A stretch of 64,000 nucleotides of DNA, from positions 124,001 to 188,000 of the forward strand of contig NZ_SSNI01000006.1 in assembly GCF_010015475.1 (NCBI RefSeq). Reading direction: 5' to 3'. The DNA is from Pontibacter pamirensis (GTDB lineage Bacteria; Bacteroidota; Bacteroidia; Cytophagales; Hymenobacteraceae). Below the pieces are notes generated by a model, which saw nothing but the letters and a program-made list of their open reading frames with translations, did not search any database and was not told the origin of the DNA. Position 1 is the stretch's first letter, and each line of letters begins with the position of its first letter. The translations under genes were made by a program, and so were the position numbers. Shown here one piece after another: positions 1-9,205 of the stretch.

Positions 1-24
1 CTTAAAGCTTTTTGAAGTTATCAG

Positions 25-68
25 TATAAGTTGAAAGCCCCGCCGTTACGTGGGGCTTTCAACTTATA
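25..68. terminator. bidirectional intrinsic terminator
   Basis: A perfect 17-bp inverted repeat (25-41 with 52-68) with a 10-nt loop lies just past the stop of the minus-strand permease gene. Its A/T-rich outer arms would supply U tracts in both directions, so it may also end a plus-strand gene outside the window. Bases 1-15 could read as a final LKAF-stop, but that is too short to call. Confidence 0.75.
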
Positions 69-114
69 GAAGAATGGATTTATTGATTCAACAACCGCCT
101 ATTCTGCAACTGTC

Positions 115-1323
115 TTAATCGAATTTAATCGCCTTCACCGGCCTGATCCGCGAAACCATGGCAGCAGGTATAAGGATAGCCAGCATGGTGAGCAGGAGGG
201 TAATAACATTAAGCCCAATGATAATACCGGCATTCCAACTGATAGGAACAGTGTCCATGTAGTAGTTCTCCGGGTCGAGCGGGATGATTTTGAAGTAATA
301 CTGTATAGCGCAGAAACCAAGGCCGATTATGTTCCCCCATATCAACCCTTTAATGGTAAGTTTCAGACCGCGAAAGTAAAAGACTTCCCGTATCTGCGCA
401 TCGGTAGCACCTACCGCCTTCAGCACCCCTATCATATTTATGCGCTCTATAATCATGATAAAAACCGTGGAAACCATGTTAAATGAAGCCACGAAAATAA
501 TAAGCACCAGAAAGATAACAACGTTTTTACGCAGCAGTTTGAGCCAGTCGAACAGCTGCGCGTGCCGATCTGTGATTTTCTCCAGTTGCAAATCATAGTT
601 CATTTGCTCAAACACCTGGTCTGCCGCCTGGTCTATTTGCTCAAAGTCTTTGAGCACAATTTCGATACCTCCCACCAGTGTATCTGGCCAGTTGTTCAGC
701 TCCCGTATCAACTGAATATCACCGATAACGAAAACCTCGTCAAATTCTTCTAAGCCTGTATTAAAAATGCCTTTTACCTGTAATTTCCGGGCACGTGGCG
801 GATTTTGTATAAAATAAAAAATGGCCTCATCGCCTACTTCCAGACTCAGCTTACTTGCCACGCTCTGGCTGATGAGCACTTCTTTTGACGATGCCGTATC
901 AGTATACGAAATCAGCTCGCCAGATCTGAGGTTCTGCTGCATGGAGTTCATGTCATAGTCTTCTCCCACTCCTTTCAGCACTACCCCGAGTACTTCATCG
1001 TCTGTCTTAATAATGGCTGTTTTGCGGGCAAAAGCCTGAATCCGCTGGATACCTGCCACGGAATCTGCCACCCCGATGTTCCTGCTGATGGGTGCCCCTT
1101 CCAGCGAATTATTGGTGTCGTATTTGCTCACCTGCAGGTGTGCCCCGAAGGAAAAAATCTTTTGCCTGATCTCGTACTGGAAGCCTTCGAGAATAGCAAA
1201 AGATACGATCATGATGGCAATGCCTGCAGCTATGCTGATTATTGCTATTTTTGTAACCGACGACGTAAATGAGCCGGTTTGTACTTCTGATATTTTATCA
1301 GATATATATTTGGAGATATTCAC
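115..1323 (-). CDS. FtsX/LolC-like ABC transporter permease
   Basis: 402-residue inner-membrane permease of the MacB/FtsX/LolCE superfamily. One N-terminal membrane helix (about residues 24-46) is followed by a large periplasmic domain and three C-terminal helices (about 268-292, 318-340, 365-395), the classic MacB-PCD plus FtsX layout. The stretch near residue 300 (GVLKAVGATDAQIREVF) is the conserved cytoplasmic coupling segment of FtsX domains. Such permeases work with a separate ATPase, in LolCDE to release lipoproteins and in others for export; no ATPase gene is adjacent, so the substrate is unknown. The start is only 33 bp from the divergent namZ-like gene, so the two promoters must overlap. 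Confidence 0.85.
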   Translation of the reverse strand: MNISKYISDKISEVQTGSFTSSVTKIAIISIAAGIAIMIVSFAILEGFQYEIRQKIFSFGAHLQVSKYDTNNSLEGAPISRNIGVADSVAGIQRIQAFARKTAIIKTDDEVLGVVLKGVGEDYDMNSMQQNLRSGELISYTDTASSKEVLISQSVASKLSLEVGDEAIFYFIQNPPRARKLQVKGIFNTGLEEFDEVFVIGDIQLIRELNNWPDTLVGGIEIVLKDFEQIDQAADQVFEQMNYDLQLEKITDRHAQLFDWLKLLRKNVVIFLVLIIFVASFNMVSTVFIMIIERINMIGVLKAVGATDAQIREVFYFRGLKLTIKGLIWGNIIGLGFCAIQYYFKIIPLDPENYYMDTVPISWNAGIIIGLNVITLLLTMLAILIPAAMVSRIRPVKAIKFD

Positions 1324-1356
1324 TCGCCTTATTTCTTAACAGCTTTAAAGATAGGT

Positions 1357-2622
1357 ATGAATTTTGACTTCTACCTTATGACTATGACACAGCCCATGCT
1401 TATACTATACACTTCGTTTCTGCTAGCTCTCGGAAACTGCGCCCCGAAACAAGCGCCTGCCACAATACCACAGCCTCAGCCTACTGAGCAAACAATTACT
1501 GCTGAACCTGCACCAGAGCCACAGTCCAAGCCTTTGCAGACAGGCGCAGAACAACTGGAACTGTACCTGCCCCAGTTGCAGGGCAAGCGTGTGGGCCTCG
1601 TGGTAAACCAAACGTCGGTTGTTGGCCAAACGCATTTAGTTGATACCTTATTGAGCCGGGGCGTGGACGTGGTGACAATTTTCGCACCGGAACACGGCTT
1701 CCGGGGCGAAGCTGATGCTGGTGCATACGTGAAAGACGCCAAAGACATCCGCACTGGCCTGCCTATCATATCGCTCTACGGCAAAAACAAAAAGCCATCG
1801 GCGGAACAGGTAAAGAACCTGGATGTGCTGGTTTTTGATATTCAGGATGTAGGCGCCCGCTTCTATACTTACATAAGCACCATGCACTATGTAATGGAGG
1901 CCGCAGCCGAAAACAACAAGCCTGTGCTGGTGCTGGACCGCCCTAACCCGAACGGCCATTATGTAGACGGACCGGTGCTGGAGAAGGAGCAACAGTCGTT
2001 TGTGGGCATGCACCCCATCCCAATTGTGCATGGCCTGACGGTGGGGGAACTGGCCGAGATGATAAACGGAGAGAAATGGCTGGAGGGGCAGCGGCAGGCA
2101 GACCTGACGGTGGTTCCGGTGGCAAACTATACCCACAACACCGCTTATATACTGCCTGTCAAGCCGTCGCCGAACCTTCCGAACGCACAGGCCATTACGC
2201 TATACCCGTCAATCTGCCTTTTCGAGGGCACGAACGTGAGCGTTGGCCGCGGCACGCCTGCGCCGTTTCAGGTAATTGGCAGCCCCTATTACACTGATAG
2301 GACCTTCAAGTTTACACCCGAAAGCACGGCAGGAGCCACCAATCCGCCGCACAAAGGACAAGCCTGCTACGGTATGGATTTAACAGATCCGGCCAAAGCA
2401 CAGCCATTCACGCTGGCTTACCTGCAGGAGATGTACCAGCACTCAACGCAGAAAGACAAGTTCTTCAATAACTTCTTTGAGAAACTGGCAGGCACCAGCC
2501 AGCTGCGGGAGCAGATAAAAGCCGGCAAAACTGAGGCGGAAATACGCGCCAGTTGGGAGCCTGCGCTTGCAGAGTATAAGACCCTCCGAGAGCAGTACCT
2601 GCTATACCCTGAAAATAACTAA
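1357..2622 (+). CDS. DUF1343 exo-beta-N-acetylmuramidase, NamZ-like lipoprotein
   Basis: 421 residues. The N-terminus is a hydrophobic signal ending near Cys28 (LALGNC), probably a lipoprotein signal although Asn at -1 is unusual; ATGs at 1378 and 1384 are alternative starts. A Pro/Gln/Glu-rich linker follows, then the DUF1343 core with FAPEHGFRGEADAG, SLYG, FDIQDVGARFYTY, LDRPNPNG and the HGLTVGELAEMIN segment. Characterised family members (NamZ of Tannerella and Bacillus) remove terminal MurNAc from peptidoglycan fragments, so cell-wall recycling at the envelope is the likely role. It is followed by fmt after 2 bp and then folA, forming one operon. Confidence 0.85.
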   Translation: MNFDFYLMTMTQPMLILYTSFLLALGNCAPKQAPATIPQPQPTEQTITAEPAPEPQSKPLQTGAEQLELYLPQLQGKRVGLVVNQTSVVGQTHLVDTLLSRGVDVVTIFAPEHGFRGEADAGAYVKDAKDIRTGLPIISLYGKNKKPSAEQVKNLDVLVFDIQDVGARFYTYISTMHYVMEAAAENNKPVLVLDRPNPNGHYVDGPVLEKEQQSFVGMHPIPIVHGLTVGELAEMINGEKWLEGQRQADLTVVPVANYTHNTAYILPVKPSPNLPNAQAITLYPSICLFEGTNVSVGRGTPAPFQVIGSPYYTDRTFKFTPESTAGATNPPHKGQACYGMDLTDPAKAQPFTLAYLQEMYQHSTQKDKFFNNFFEKLAGTSQLREQIKAGKTEAEIRASWEPALAEYKTLREQYLLYPENN

Positions 2623-2624
2623 CG

Positions 2625-3554
2625 ATGACAAGAGATTTAAGCATTGTGTTTATGGGTACCCCGGATTTTGCCGTGCCTACCCTGCAAACACTGGTGGAGC
2701 ATCATTATAATGTAGTAGCCGTGATTACAGCGCCGGATAGACCGGCTGGCCGGGGGCAGAAGCTTCACCAGTCACCGGTGAAGGAGTACGCCGTGTCGCA
2801 GAACATTCCGGTACTGCAGCCAACAAACCTTAAATCCGAGGCTTTTCTGGAAGAGTTACGAAGCTATCAGGCCAATCTGCAGATCATTGTAGCGTTCCGG
2901 ATGCTGCCGGAGGTGGTGTGGGCGATGCCGGAATTAGGTTCTTTTAATATACATGGCTCGCTGCTGCCGCAGTACCGTGGTGCTGCCCCCATCAATTGGG
3001 CTATTATCAACGGTGAGAAAGAAACAGGTGTCACTTCCTTTTTCCTGAAACACGAGATAGACACCGGAGACCTTATTTTCCAGAAGCGCGTACCCATTCT
3101 AGAGGAAGATGACTTTGGCTCTGTGTATGAGAAACTGAAATATGAGGGAGCAAAACTTGCGCTGCGTACCGTACAGGCCATTGAGCGCGAGGAGGTGCAG
3201 CCGCAGCCGCAGGTTACCTCTGCTGAAACCAAGCATGCACCCAAGATATACAAAGAGACCTGCGAGATTAACTGGAATCAGCCTGCCAGGCAGGTGCGAA
3301 ACTTTATCCGCGGCCTTAGTCCCTACCCTGCCGCCTGGACCCGCTTTAACGACAAAACCTTTAAGATTTTCAAAACAGAGGCTTTAGAAAACGCGGAGTT
3401 TGGCTTAGCACCAGGACAGCTGAAAACGGACAACAAAACGTTTCTGCATGTCCAGACTGCTGCTGGTGTCCTTTCGGTGCTTGACCTGCAAATGGAAGGG
3501 AAGAAACGTATGCCAATTCAGGATTTATTGAGAGGTTACACCTTTAATGTATAG
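2625..3554 (+). CDS. fmt: methionyl-tRNA formyltransferase
   Basis: 309 residues, the usual length for Fmt, which formylates initiator Met-tRNA with 10-formyl-tetrahydrofolate. The N-terminal Rossmann domain has MGTPDFAVPTL, and the catalytic Asn and His lie in FNIHGSLLPQYRGAAPINWAI (about N108, H110); the catalytic Asp is in HEIDTGDL (about D146). The C-terminal OB-like domain begins around residue 210. It starts 2 bp after the namZ-like stop and ends 4 bp before folA, which provides the folate pool it draws on. Confidence 0.97.
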   Translation: MTRDLSIVFMGTPDFAVPTLQTLVEHHYNVVAVITAPDRPAGRGQKLHQSPVKEYAVSQNIPVLQPTNLKSEAFLEELRSYQANLQIIVAFRMLPEVVWAMPELGSFNIHGSLLPQYRGAAPINWAIINGEKETGVTSFFLKHEIDTGDLIFQKRVPILEEDDFGSVYEKLKYEGAKLALRTVQAIEREEVQPQPQVTSAETKHAPKIYKETCEINWNQPARQVRNFIRGLSPYPAAWTRFNDKTFKIFKTEALENAEFGLAPGQLKTDNKTFLHVQTAAGVLSVLDLQMEGKKRMPIQDLLRGYTFNV

Positions 3555-3558
3555 ATAA

Positions 3559-4044
3559 ATGATAGCTATAGTTGTAGCCGCCGCCGAAAACAACGTCATC
3601 GGAAAAGACAACGGATTAATCTGGCACCTCCCGGCTGACCTGCGCCACTTCAAGCAAATTACGATGGGGCATCCCATCCTGATGGGCCGTAAAACATTTG
3701 AGTCAATTGGCAAGCCCTTACCCGGCCGTACGTCAATCATCATTACTACTCAAAAGGATTATGCAGCAGAAGGGTGTGTCGTAACCCACTCTGTGCAGGA
3801 GGCGATTGAGAAGGCAAAGCAGCTCGACCAAGAGATTTGCATTATTGGCGGCGCAGAAATCTACAGGCAGGCACTGCCCCTGACAGATGTTATTTACCTC
3901 ACCCGCATCCACCACACCTTTGAAGGAGATGTTTCCTTTCCTAAAATGAAGGAGGAGGAATGGGAAACGGTGGAGCAGGAGCATCATGAATCGGATGAGA
4001 AGAACAAGTACAGTTACAGCTTCCTGACTTTGAAGCGTAAATAA
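3559..4044 (+). CDS. folA: dihydrofolate reductase
   Basis: 161 residues, typical of bacterial DHFR, which reduces dihydrofolate with NADPH. Visible motifs are the start MIAIVVAAAENNVIGKDNG, the substrate-site LIWHLPADL with the conserved acidic residue, MGRKTFESIGKPLPGR for NADPH binding, and CIIGGAEIYRQAL. It is the last gene of the namZ-fmt-folA run and is followed by a strong terminator hairpin at 4093-4135. Confidence 0.97.
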   Translation: MIAIVVAAAENNVIGKDNGLIWHLPADLRHFKQITMGHPILMGRKTFESIGKPLPGRTSIIITTQKDYAAEGCVVTHSVQEAIEKAKQLDQEICIIGGAEIYRQALPLTDVIYLTRIHHTFEGDVSFPKMKEEEWETVEQEHHESDEKNKYSYSFLTLKRK

Positions 4045-4092
4045 AGACAACTGGCCGCCTCCTTGGATAAAAGGTATAACGAGGTTGAAGCA

Positions 4093-4135
4093 AAAAGCAG
4101 GAGGGGCAGCTATTGTAGCTGCCCCTCCTGCTTTT
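4093..4135. terminator. bidirectional terminator between convergent folA and porU-like genes
   Basis: Perfect 19-bp inverted repeat (4093-4111 with 4117-4135) with a 5-nt loop and A tract/T tract flanks, placed between two convergent genes. It can stop transcription from both sides. Confidence 0.9.
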
Positions 4136-4153
4136 ATAGTGTGCCGGTTTAGT

Positions 4154-7100
4154 TTATCTCAGAATATATAGTTTACCATAACCATTCTTAAAAGCTTTAT
4201 CGCCGAAGGTATTGCGGTGTTTCATTTCTTCCTCCATTCTGCTCATCACCACTCTATACAGGTATACCCCATTTGCGAGCTTGTCACCATACATGTCGGT
4301 GCCATTCCAGGCATATTCCGTTTTGTTGTTGCCTATGCGCAGCGGCCCCAGTTCTTCTTTCATAATCTCCTTCACCACTTTACCTGTCACGGTTAATATC
4401 TGAATTTTGATGTGCTCCGGTATCGTGCTGCCTGTAAGCGTGAAAATAAAGTTGGTTTTAGAGGAGAAAGGATTCGGGAATGGATAAAAGTTTGTTACCC
4501 CCGCCTCACTCACTACTTCAAAGCCGATTCTATAGGGTGATATACCAGAGGCTTTACCTGCAGCATCACGCGCCCGCACTTCCATGGTATACTTATCATC
4601 TAGTAGCTTGGTTGGCTTGTACTCCAGTCTAAAGTCGTTCTCCTCGGTAGCAGCAACATACGTCACCTCCTGAGGGTTATTCACGAGCGAAACCTCCTGT
4701 TCCTGCCCATCCGAATCTATTAGGATGATAGACATAGCAGATGGATCCTGCAGGAATACATGGCGGTTCTCATCTTTCAGCGTAACACTGATGACTGGGC
4801 TTGGCGAGACAAAATCACCATCCAGGATATGAACACCATCAAAGGCTACGTCCATGATCGGGTGCAGCTTCGGTTTTACACTAAAATTTACTTCATAAAT
4901 GTTGTTGAAATAATGCTGCTCCAGTTGCAGGCGCGGATTCACATACATGCTCAGTTTGTAATTCCCCTCCAATTCCTGTGTTAATGTCGTGAAATTGAAA
5001 GTAACCGTCTCTCCGGCTGCTACAGGCTTTATTTTAAACCGCGAGACAGTTGGTTGAATACCATCACCTGAAAGTGTTACCTCCACCAATACAGAATCAC
5101 GAAAGGCGGTATGCGAAATATTTTCGAAGGCCATGGGAGCCGTTATGCGTCCTCCGCTTGCCTGCTCAGACAAAAGCGCAGGACTCACCTTCACCAAATC
5201 CGGCCTGATAACACCTTCTGGAACGCCTTCATAAAGCACAAACCACTGCTTTAGCTGTGGTGCCGTTCGGGCTGTAGAATCTGATAAGAAAGCCGTAAGC
5301 TTCAGGTTAGGGTACAGCTTGGCATCAATAGAGGAGATATCCAACACTTTGCTCTGCACTTTTTCCACCAGCACTTCTTCCTGCCCTGTTGTATCAATAC
5401 CGATTACACTAAAAGTATATGTATCGTCACCGCCCTTGTACTTCTCTATATTGTGGTGCAATGTTTCCCATTGCAAAGCAGGCCCAACCAGTACAGAAGT
5501 GACAGAACCGGTTGCCCTTGTTGACCTTAAGGTAGTATTCAGCGCTATGGCTTGAGAAGTAGCAGGTGTCGCATCATCTGCCGACGCCGTCATTTCCTCT
5601 GCATCACCAACCGCTGCTCCCTTCTGCCCTACAATGGCAAAGGGCACATTGGCAGGAAAAGTATTGATCAGGCTCGAGCCTATGCTATTAAAAGCTACCT
5701 TCACCTCGGTAGAAAATGTATGAAAAGGCACTTTATTGATGCTTATAGCTACCACATAATACCCTGCCGGCACAGCATCCAGGAAAGTTTTTATCTTGGC
5801 CACATTCGCAGCCTGAGCCAGGTTCCCTGTGTCAAACAGGTAAGGCACAGCCGCGCAGAAGGTTTGCCCCGGCAAAGCCGTAACATTTTCCAGCGTGATA
5901 TTATTAACCACGATAAAATACATTCGCGCTGCTGAAGAACCCTGGGGATCACCACATGAGCCACTCAACTCCTGCGCTCCATTCATAAATATACCATGGT
6001 TTGAAAAAGTGAACCTGGTATCTCCTCCCACAGTTTTAATCTCGATAAACTTCTGGATGTTTTTATACTGCCAGGTCCTGTTGCTCTCTGATAGAGAATC
6101 GAAACCTACAACCTGAGCATCTTGGAACTGCCCGTAATGGCTCTGAGACCAGCCGCCTTTAACATCGGCTATATGTCTGAAGGAGCTACTTGCCCAGACA
6201 GTGTCTTCTCCTGCCTCATAGTTTGTAAAGCGGGCGCGCCAGTAGTAAACCGCACTGTCGCTTCTGGGTGCAGGCAGGGAAACCTCCCATACAGGTATTT
6301 CAGCATTGGCTACTGTCTGAGACTGGCGCAATGGACTACTGAAGGTCTTGGTGGTGTCAATTTCAAAATAAAAACCTTGATTTTCGCTTAAAGTAGTTGC
6401 CTGCACTGCCAGTTTCACCTTATCTGTTCCGACGATGCTGTAGTTTGATGGGTAAACAGTTACGATACCACTGATGGGGAAAAAGTGCTGGAACACAGCT
6501 GTGTTATTTTCTTCATTCAGCTCTTCCACAGCATTCGGACTATCCAGAGTTATCTCAAAGGAGTTCACTCCCACTGCCATCACATCTTTGTTAGGCAGTT
6601 TGAGCATGACTCTTCTCCCCTGTATAATTGGGTCAATCAGGATAGGCTCCTGAAAGACAACACTGTTATCAGACAAGGTTCTTTTGATAGAAACATAGAT
6701 GGGTTCGGTTATGGCTTTTCCCAAATTATCCACATCAAAAGCCACCATAAATGAATCAGCAGAAGCCGTTACTGCACCTCCATCCAATCCGGTTACATTA
6801 AAGTTACTCTCTTTTATTACATAATCGGGTTTGCTTGGGTTGTACGGCTTCAAGGCAGGATCTCCCTGAAGGGCCATTTCTAACACCATGGCTATTGCCC
6901 AGGGACTGGCTGTTTCCCGCATCACACGCTTTATAGTTTCCTGCTGAACCGTACCCAGCGTTGTGCCATAGAATGCCGGATCTTGAAAAGCCACCTTATA
7001 GAAGTTAGAGGAGTAAGTATTCAGGTAAGGTAAGCCGCCTGCATCTATGTGGGCGATCAAGGCAACGGCACCTTTATCAGGAGTAAGCAACCAGTCTTCA

Positions 7101-9166
7101 CCGAATGTGGTATTATTGGGAACATAACTATGTCCTAAATTACACCCATTCATCAAAAGAATTGGATACTTCCCTTTGTTCTGATAGTTATTAACAGCCT
7201 GTGAGACATACCCTATATCCAAATCGTTGGTGCTGGTAGAACTGTGCCCGAAGAAAGTTATCAGAGACAAACCTTTGTTAACCTGCTCCGACACGTTAAT
7301 AAACTCTGTTACCTCACTAACATTCTGTCTGTACCTTTCTATAACAGTAGCTCCTAACAGGGGCCCCTCTGCTATGGCCGCATAGCTTCTCAGGTAGTTC
7401 GTAATCTGGTTTATTTCAGAAATTAGTTTGCCGCCTCCGAGCTGCAATATGTTCTTCCGCCATGGCTCCCCCTCTTTGGCTACCTCATACTCCTTCACTT
7501 TATTCAGATAAGCCATAATGGCCTCTGGTGAAGTGGCAGCCACACGGCCTGTAGGCACCGTCGGAATATACTGGCTATTCCTGAAGTCAGCTGAAAAAAG
7601 AAGGTCAGATGCCGGAACGCCTCCGGTTGGCACAATATCCAGCGCTCTTGAGTTTACATCTCTATAGTTTATTCTGTCAATTTCGACTCCTTTCCCAAGA
7701 ATCACCATCTGCTTTTTAACAGCAGAACTACCCATCAGCCTTGTGAAATGGCGGATAGCAATGGAAGAAAACTCTCCGTAATGAAACTGGTTCACCAGGT
7801 CATCTACAAACACTAACAAGGTATCATATCCCCCTCCTGCCGCTGATGCACGATAAGTCGCATACTCTTTAGGAGCAGGATGCGCAGCATTACCCACCTT
7901 TACCATCAGCCTCTTGTTAGTCAGAACAATGTAGTTGAAGGCATCCGGTGCGATGTTTCTGAACTGGATGCGCTTTACCGCGGCAGGCCTGCTGAACATA
8001 GTTGCATCTGCTAGAAAGAACTTATGGCTTCTGCCATCCGCCGCATCTGTTACATATCCTTTTCTACCAGCAGTCTCTCTTCCAGCTATACGAGTAATGT
8101 TAAACTGATCAGTTATATCGTAGGCAACGGCTGTGGCAGGAGCGCCACTGAACTCAAAGTAAGGGTTGTCAGTACGTGTAGAGTCTGTATAGAAGTACAT
8201 GGAACTACCTTGAAAAACACTTCTCTGAGGAAAAGTCAGAATAGCAAAAGGAATACTTATCTGGTTTCTTGTATCCTCACTTCCATTCGGCAAAGGAGGC
8301 AACAAATCTGGTAAAGATTTCACTGTAAAGTTTCCTTGTGGAGAAATATCAGAGAATTCCGCTGTATATTTAGCATATAAATGTCCATCTCCATCAATTT
8401 GATGACGTGCAATTTCTCTTACCACATTATTTGCGTCGGCTACTCTAATGGAAAATCTGTGTTTGATATTCCTCCATGCGAAAGCAGAATAATATAATAC
8501 AGGTTTTGGACCAGCAGGCTCTACATTAACAACATTATTAATTGTATATGCCTTCTCCCTCCTTGATGTGCTAGTAACACGTCCCTGCCCTTGATCAAAC
8601 CAAGGCATCAGCACCATGTTCAGGCTGGGATCATGAGCTTTCCCCCTATAGAAGTCACCTACTTGCCATGTCACCGCCTTCTGCAAATGATACGGCTCCG
8701 GCGTGAGGCCGGCAATGGCAGGGTTAGACTCCCGCATGCGCTTACCTCCTGCTGCATTTATAGTAAGAAAATAGGCTGCTGTATCGGTATATAAACTATA
8801 GAACTGGTGCACCTGGTGAGCCGGATTCTTATATAACTCACTGTCCAAAGCACCATCATTACGCTCACCATAAAACTCCACATAATCCTGCGTATCTAGC
8901 TTACCATCGGCCTCACCGGCTATATAAATAGATACCTCCTTGCCCCTGCGGAAAAGCTGCAGGTGCTGCGGGTTTACCTCCCTCAGGCCCAGGCTCTCCA
9001 GGAAATCATAATCTAAGCGGTGCAGGCCTGTGTTGACGACACTTATTTTGTAGTAAGTCTTAGAGTAATCAATCCACTCGTTTCCGTACACTTCCTGCGC
9101 TTGCGCAGCACCTGCTCCAATGCAAGTAATCAGGAATAAAAGTGCGGCTAAAAGTTGCTTCATCAT
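4154..9166 (-). CDS. porU: PorU-type C25 peptidase, long form (T9SS sortase-like)
   Basis: 1670 residues with an N-terminal signal peptide ending near AAQAQ. The central part is a gingipain-like C25 domain: GHSSTSTNDLDIG supplies the His (about residue 640) and LLMNGCNLGHSY the Cys (about 673). Beyond it lie Ig-like/CARDB-like modules (a GKAITEPIYVSIKR segment near residue 840) and a C-terminal gliding-motility-type domain ending in AWNGTDMYGDKLANGVYLYR. PorU cleaves the C-terminal signal of T9SS cargo and transfers cargo to lipid A-linked carrier at the cell surface. The protein is much longer than P. gingivalis PorU (about 1150 residues), so it may be the long PorU2 paralogue. A PorV/PorQ-family gene lies 39 bp upstream. 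Confidence 0.8.
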   Translation of the reverse strand: MMKQLLAALLFLITCIGAGAAQAQEVYGNEWIDYSKTYYKISVVNTGLHRLDYDFLESLGLREVNPQHLQLFRRGKEVSIYIAGEADGKLDTQDYVEFYGERNDGALDSELYKNPAHQVHQFYSLYTDTAAYFLTINAAGGKRMRESNPAIAGLTPEPYHLQKAVTWQVGDFYRGKAHDPSLNMVLMPWFDQGQGRVTSTSRREKAYTINNVVNVEPAGPKPVLYYSAFAWRNIKHRFSIRVADANNVVREIARHQIDGDGHLYAKYTAEFSDISPQGNFTVKSLPDLLPPLPNGSEDTRNQISIPFAILTFPQRSVFQGSSMYFYTDSTRTDNPYFEFSGAPATAVAYDITDQFNITRIAGRETAGRKGYVTDAADGRSHKFFLADATMFSRPAAVKRIQFRNIAPDAFNYIVLTNKRLMVKVGNAAHPAPKEYATYRASAAGGGYDTLLVFVDDLVNQFHYGEFSSIAIRHFTRLMGSSAVKKQMVILGKGVEIDRINYRDVNSRALDIVPTGGVPASDLLFSADFRNSQYIPTVPTGRVAATSPEAIMAYLNKVKEYEVAKEGEPWRKNILQLGGGKLISEINQITNYLRSYAAIAEGPLLGATVIERYRQNVSEVTEFINVSEQVNKGLSLITFFGHSSTSTNDLDIGYVSQAVNNYQNKGKYPILLMNGCNLGHSYVPNNTTFGEDWLLTPDKGAVALIAHIDAGGLPYLNTYSSNFYKVAFQDPAFYGTTLGTVQQETIKRVMRETASPWAIAMVLEMALQGDPALKPYNPSKPDYVIKESNFNVTGLDGGAVTASADSFMVAFDVDNLGKAITEPIYVSIKRTLSDNSVVFQEPILIDPIIQGRRVMLKLPNKDVMAVGVNSFEITLDSPNAVEELNEENNTAVFQHFFPISGIVTVYPSNYSIVGTDKVKLAVQATTLSENQGFYFEIDTTKTFSSPLRQSQTVANAEIPVWEVSLPAPRSDSAVYYWRARFTNYEAGEDTVWASSSFRHIADVKGGWSQSHYGQFQDAQVVGFDSLSESNRTWQYKNIQKFIEIKTVGGDTRFTFSNHGIFMNGAQELSGSCGDPQGSSAARMYFIVVNNITLENVTALPGQTFCAAVPYLFDTGNLAQAANVAKIKTFLDAVPAGYYVVAISINKVPFHTFSTEVKVAFNSIGSSLINTFPANVPFAIVGQKGAAVGDAEEMTASADDATPATSQAIALNTTLRSTRATGSVTSVLVGPALQWETLHHNIEKYKGGDDTYTFSVIGIDTTGQEEVLVEKVQSKVLDISSIDAKLYPNLKLTAFLSDSTARTAPQLKQWFVLYEGVPEGVIRPDLVKVSPALLSEQASGGRITAPMAFENISHTAFRDSVLVEVTLSGDGIQPTVSRFKIKPVAAGETVTFNFTTLTQELEGNYKLSMYVNPRLQLEQHYFNNIYEVNFSVKPKLHPIMDVAFDGVHILDGDFVSPSPVISVTLKDENRHVFLQDPSAMSIILIDSDGQEQEVSLVNNPQEVTYVAATEENDFRLEYKPTKLLDDKYTMEVRARDAAGKASGISPYRIGFEVVSEAGVTNFYPFPNPFSSKTNFIFTLTGSTIPEHIKIQILTVTGKVVKEIMKEELGPLRIGNNKTEYAWNGTDMYGDKLANGVYLYRVVMSRMEEEMKHRNTFGDKAFKNGYGKLYILR

Positions 9167-9205
9167 GTATTGCTTATCTGTTTTCTGCCTGGTAAAGCAA
9201 AAATT

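Noticed and set aside
4760-8794. several plus-strand frames of 60-130 codons opposite the PorU-like gene
   Set aside because: All antisense to a single well-supported 1670-residue protein; none has a recognisable motif.
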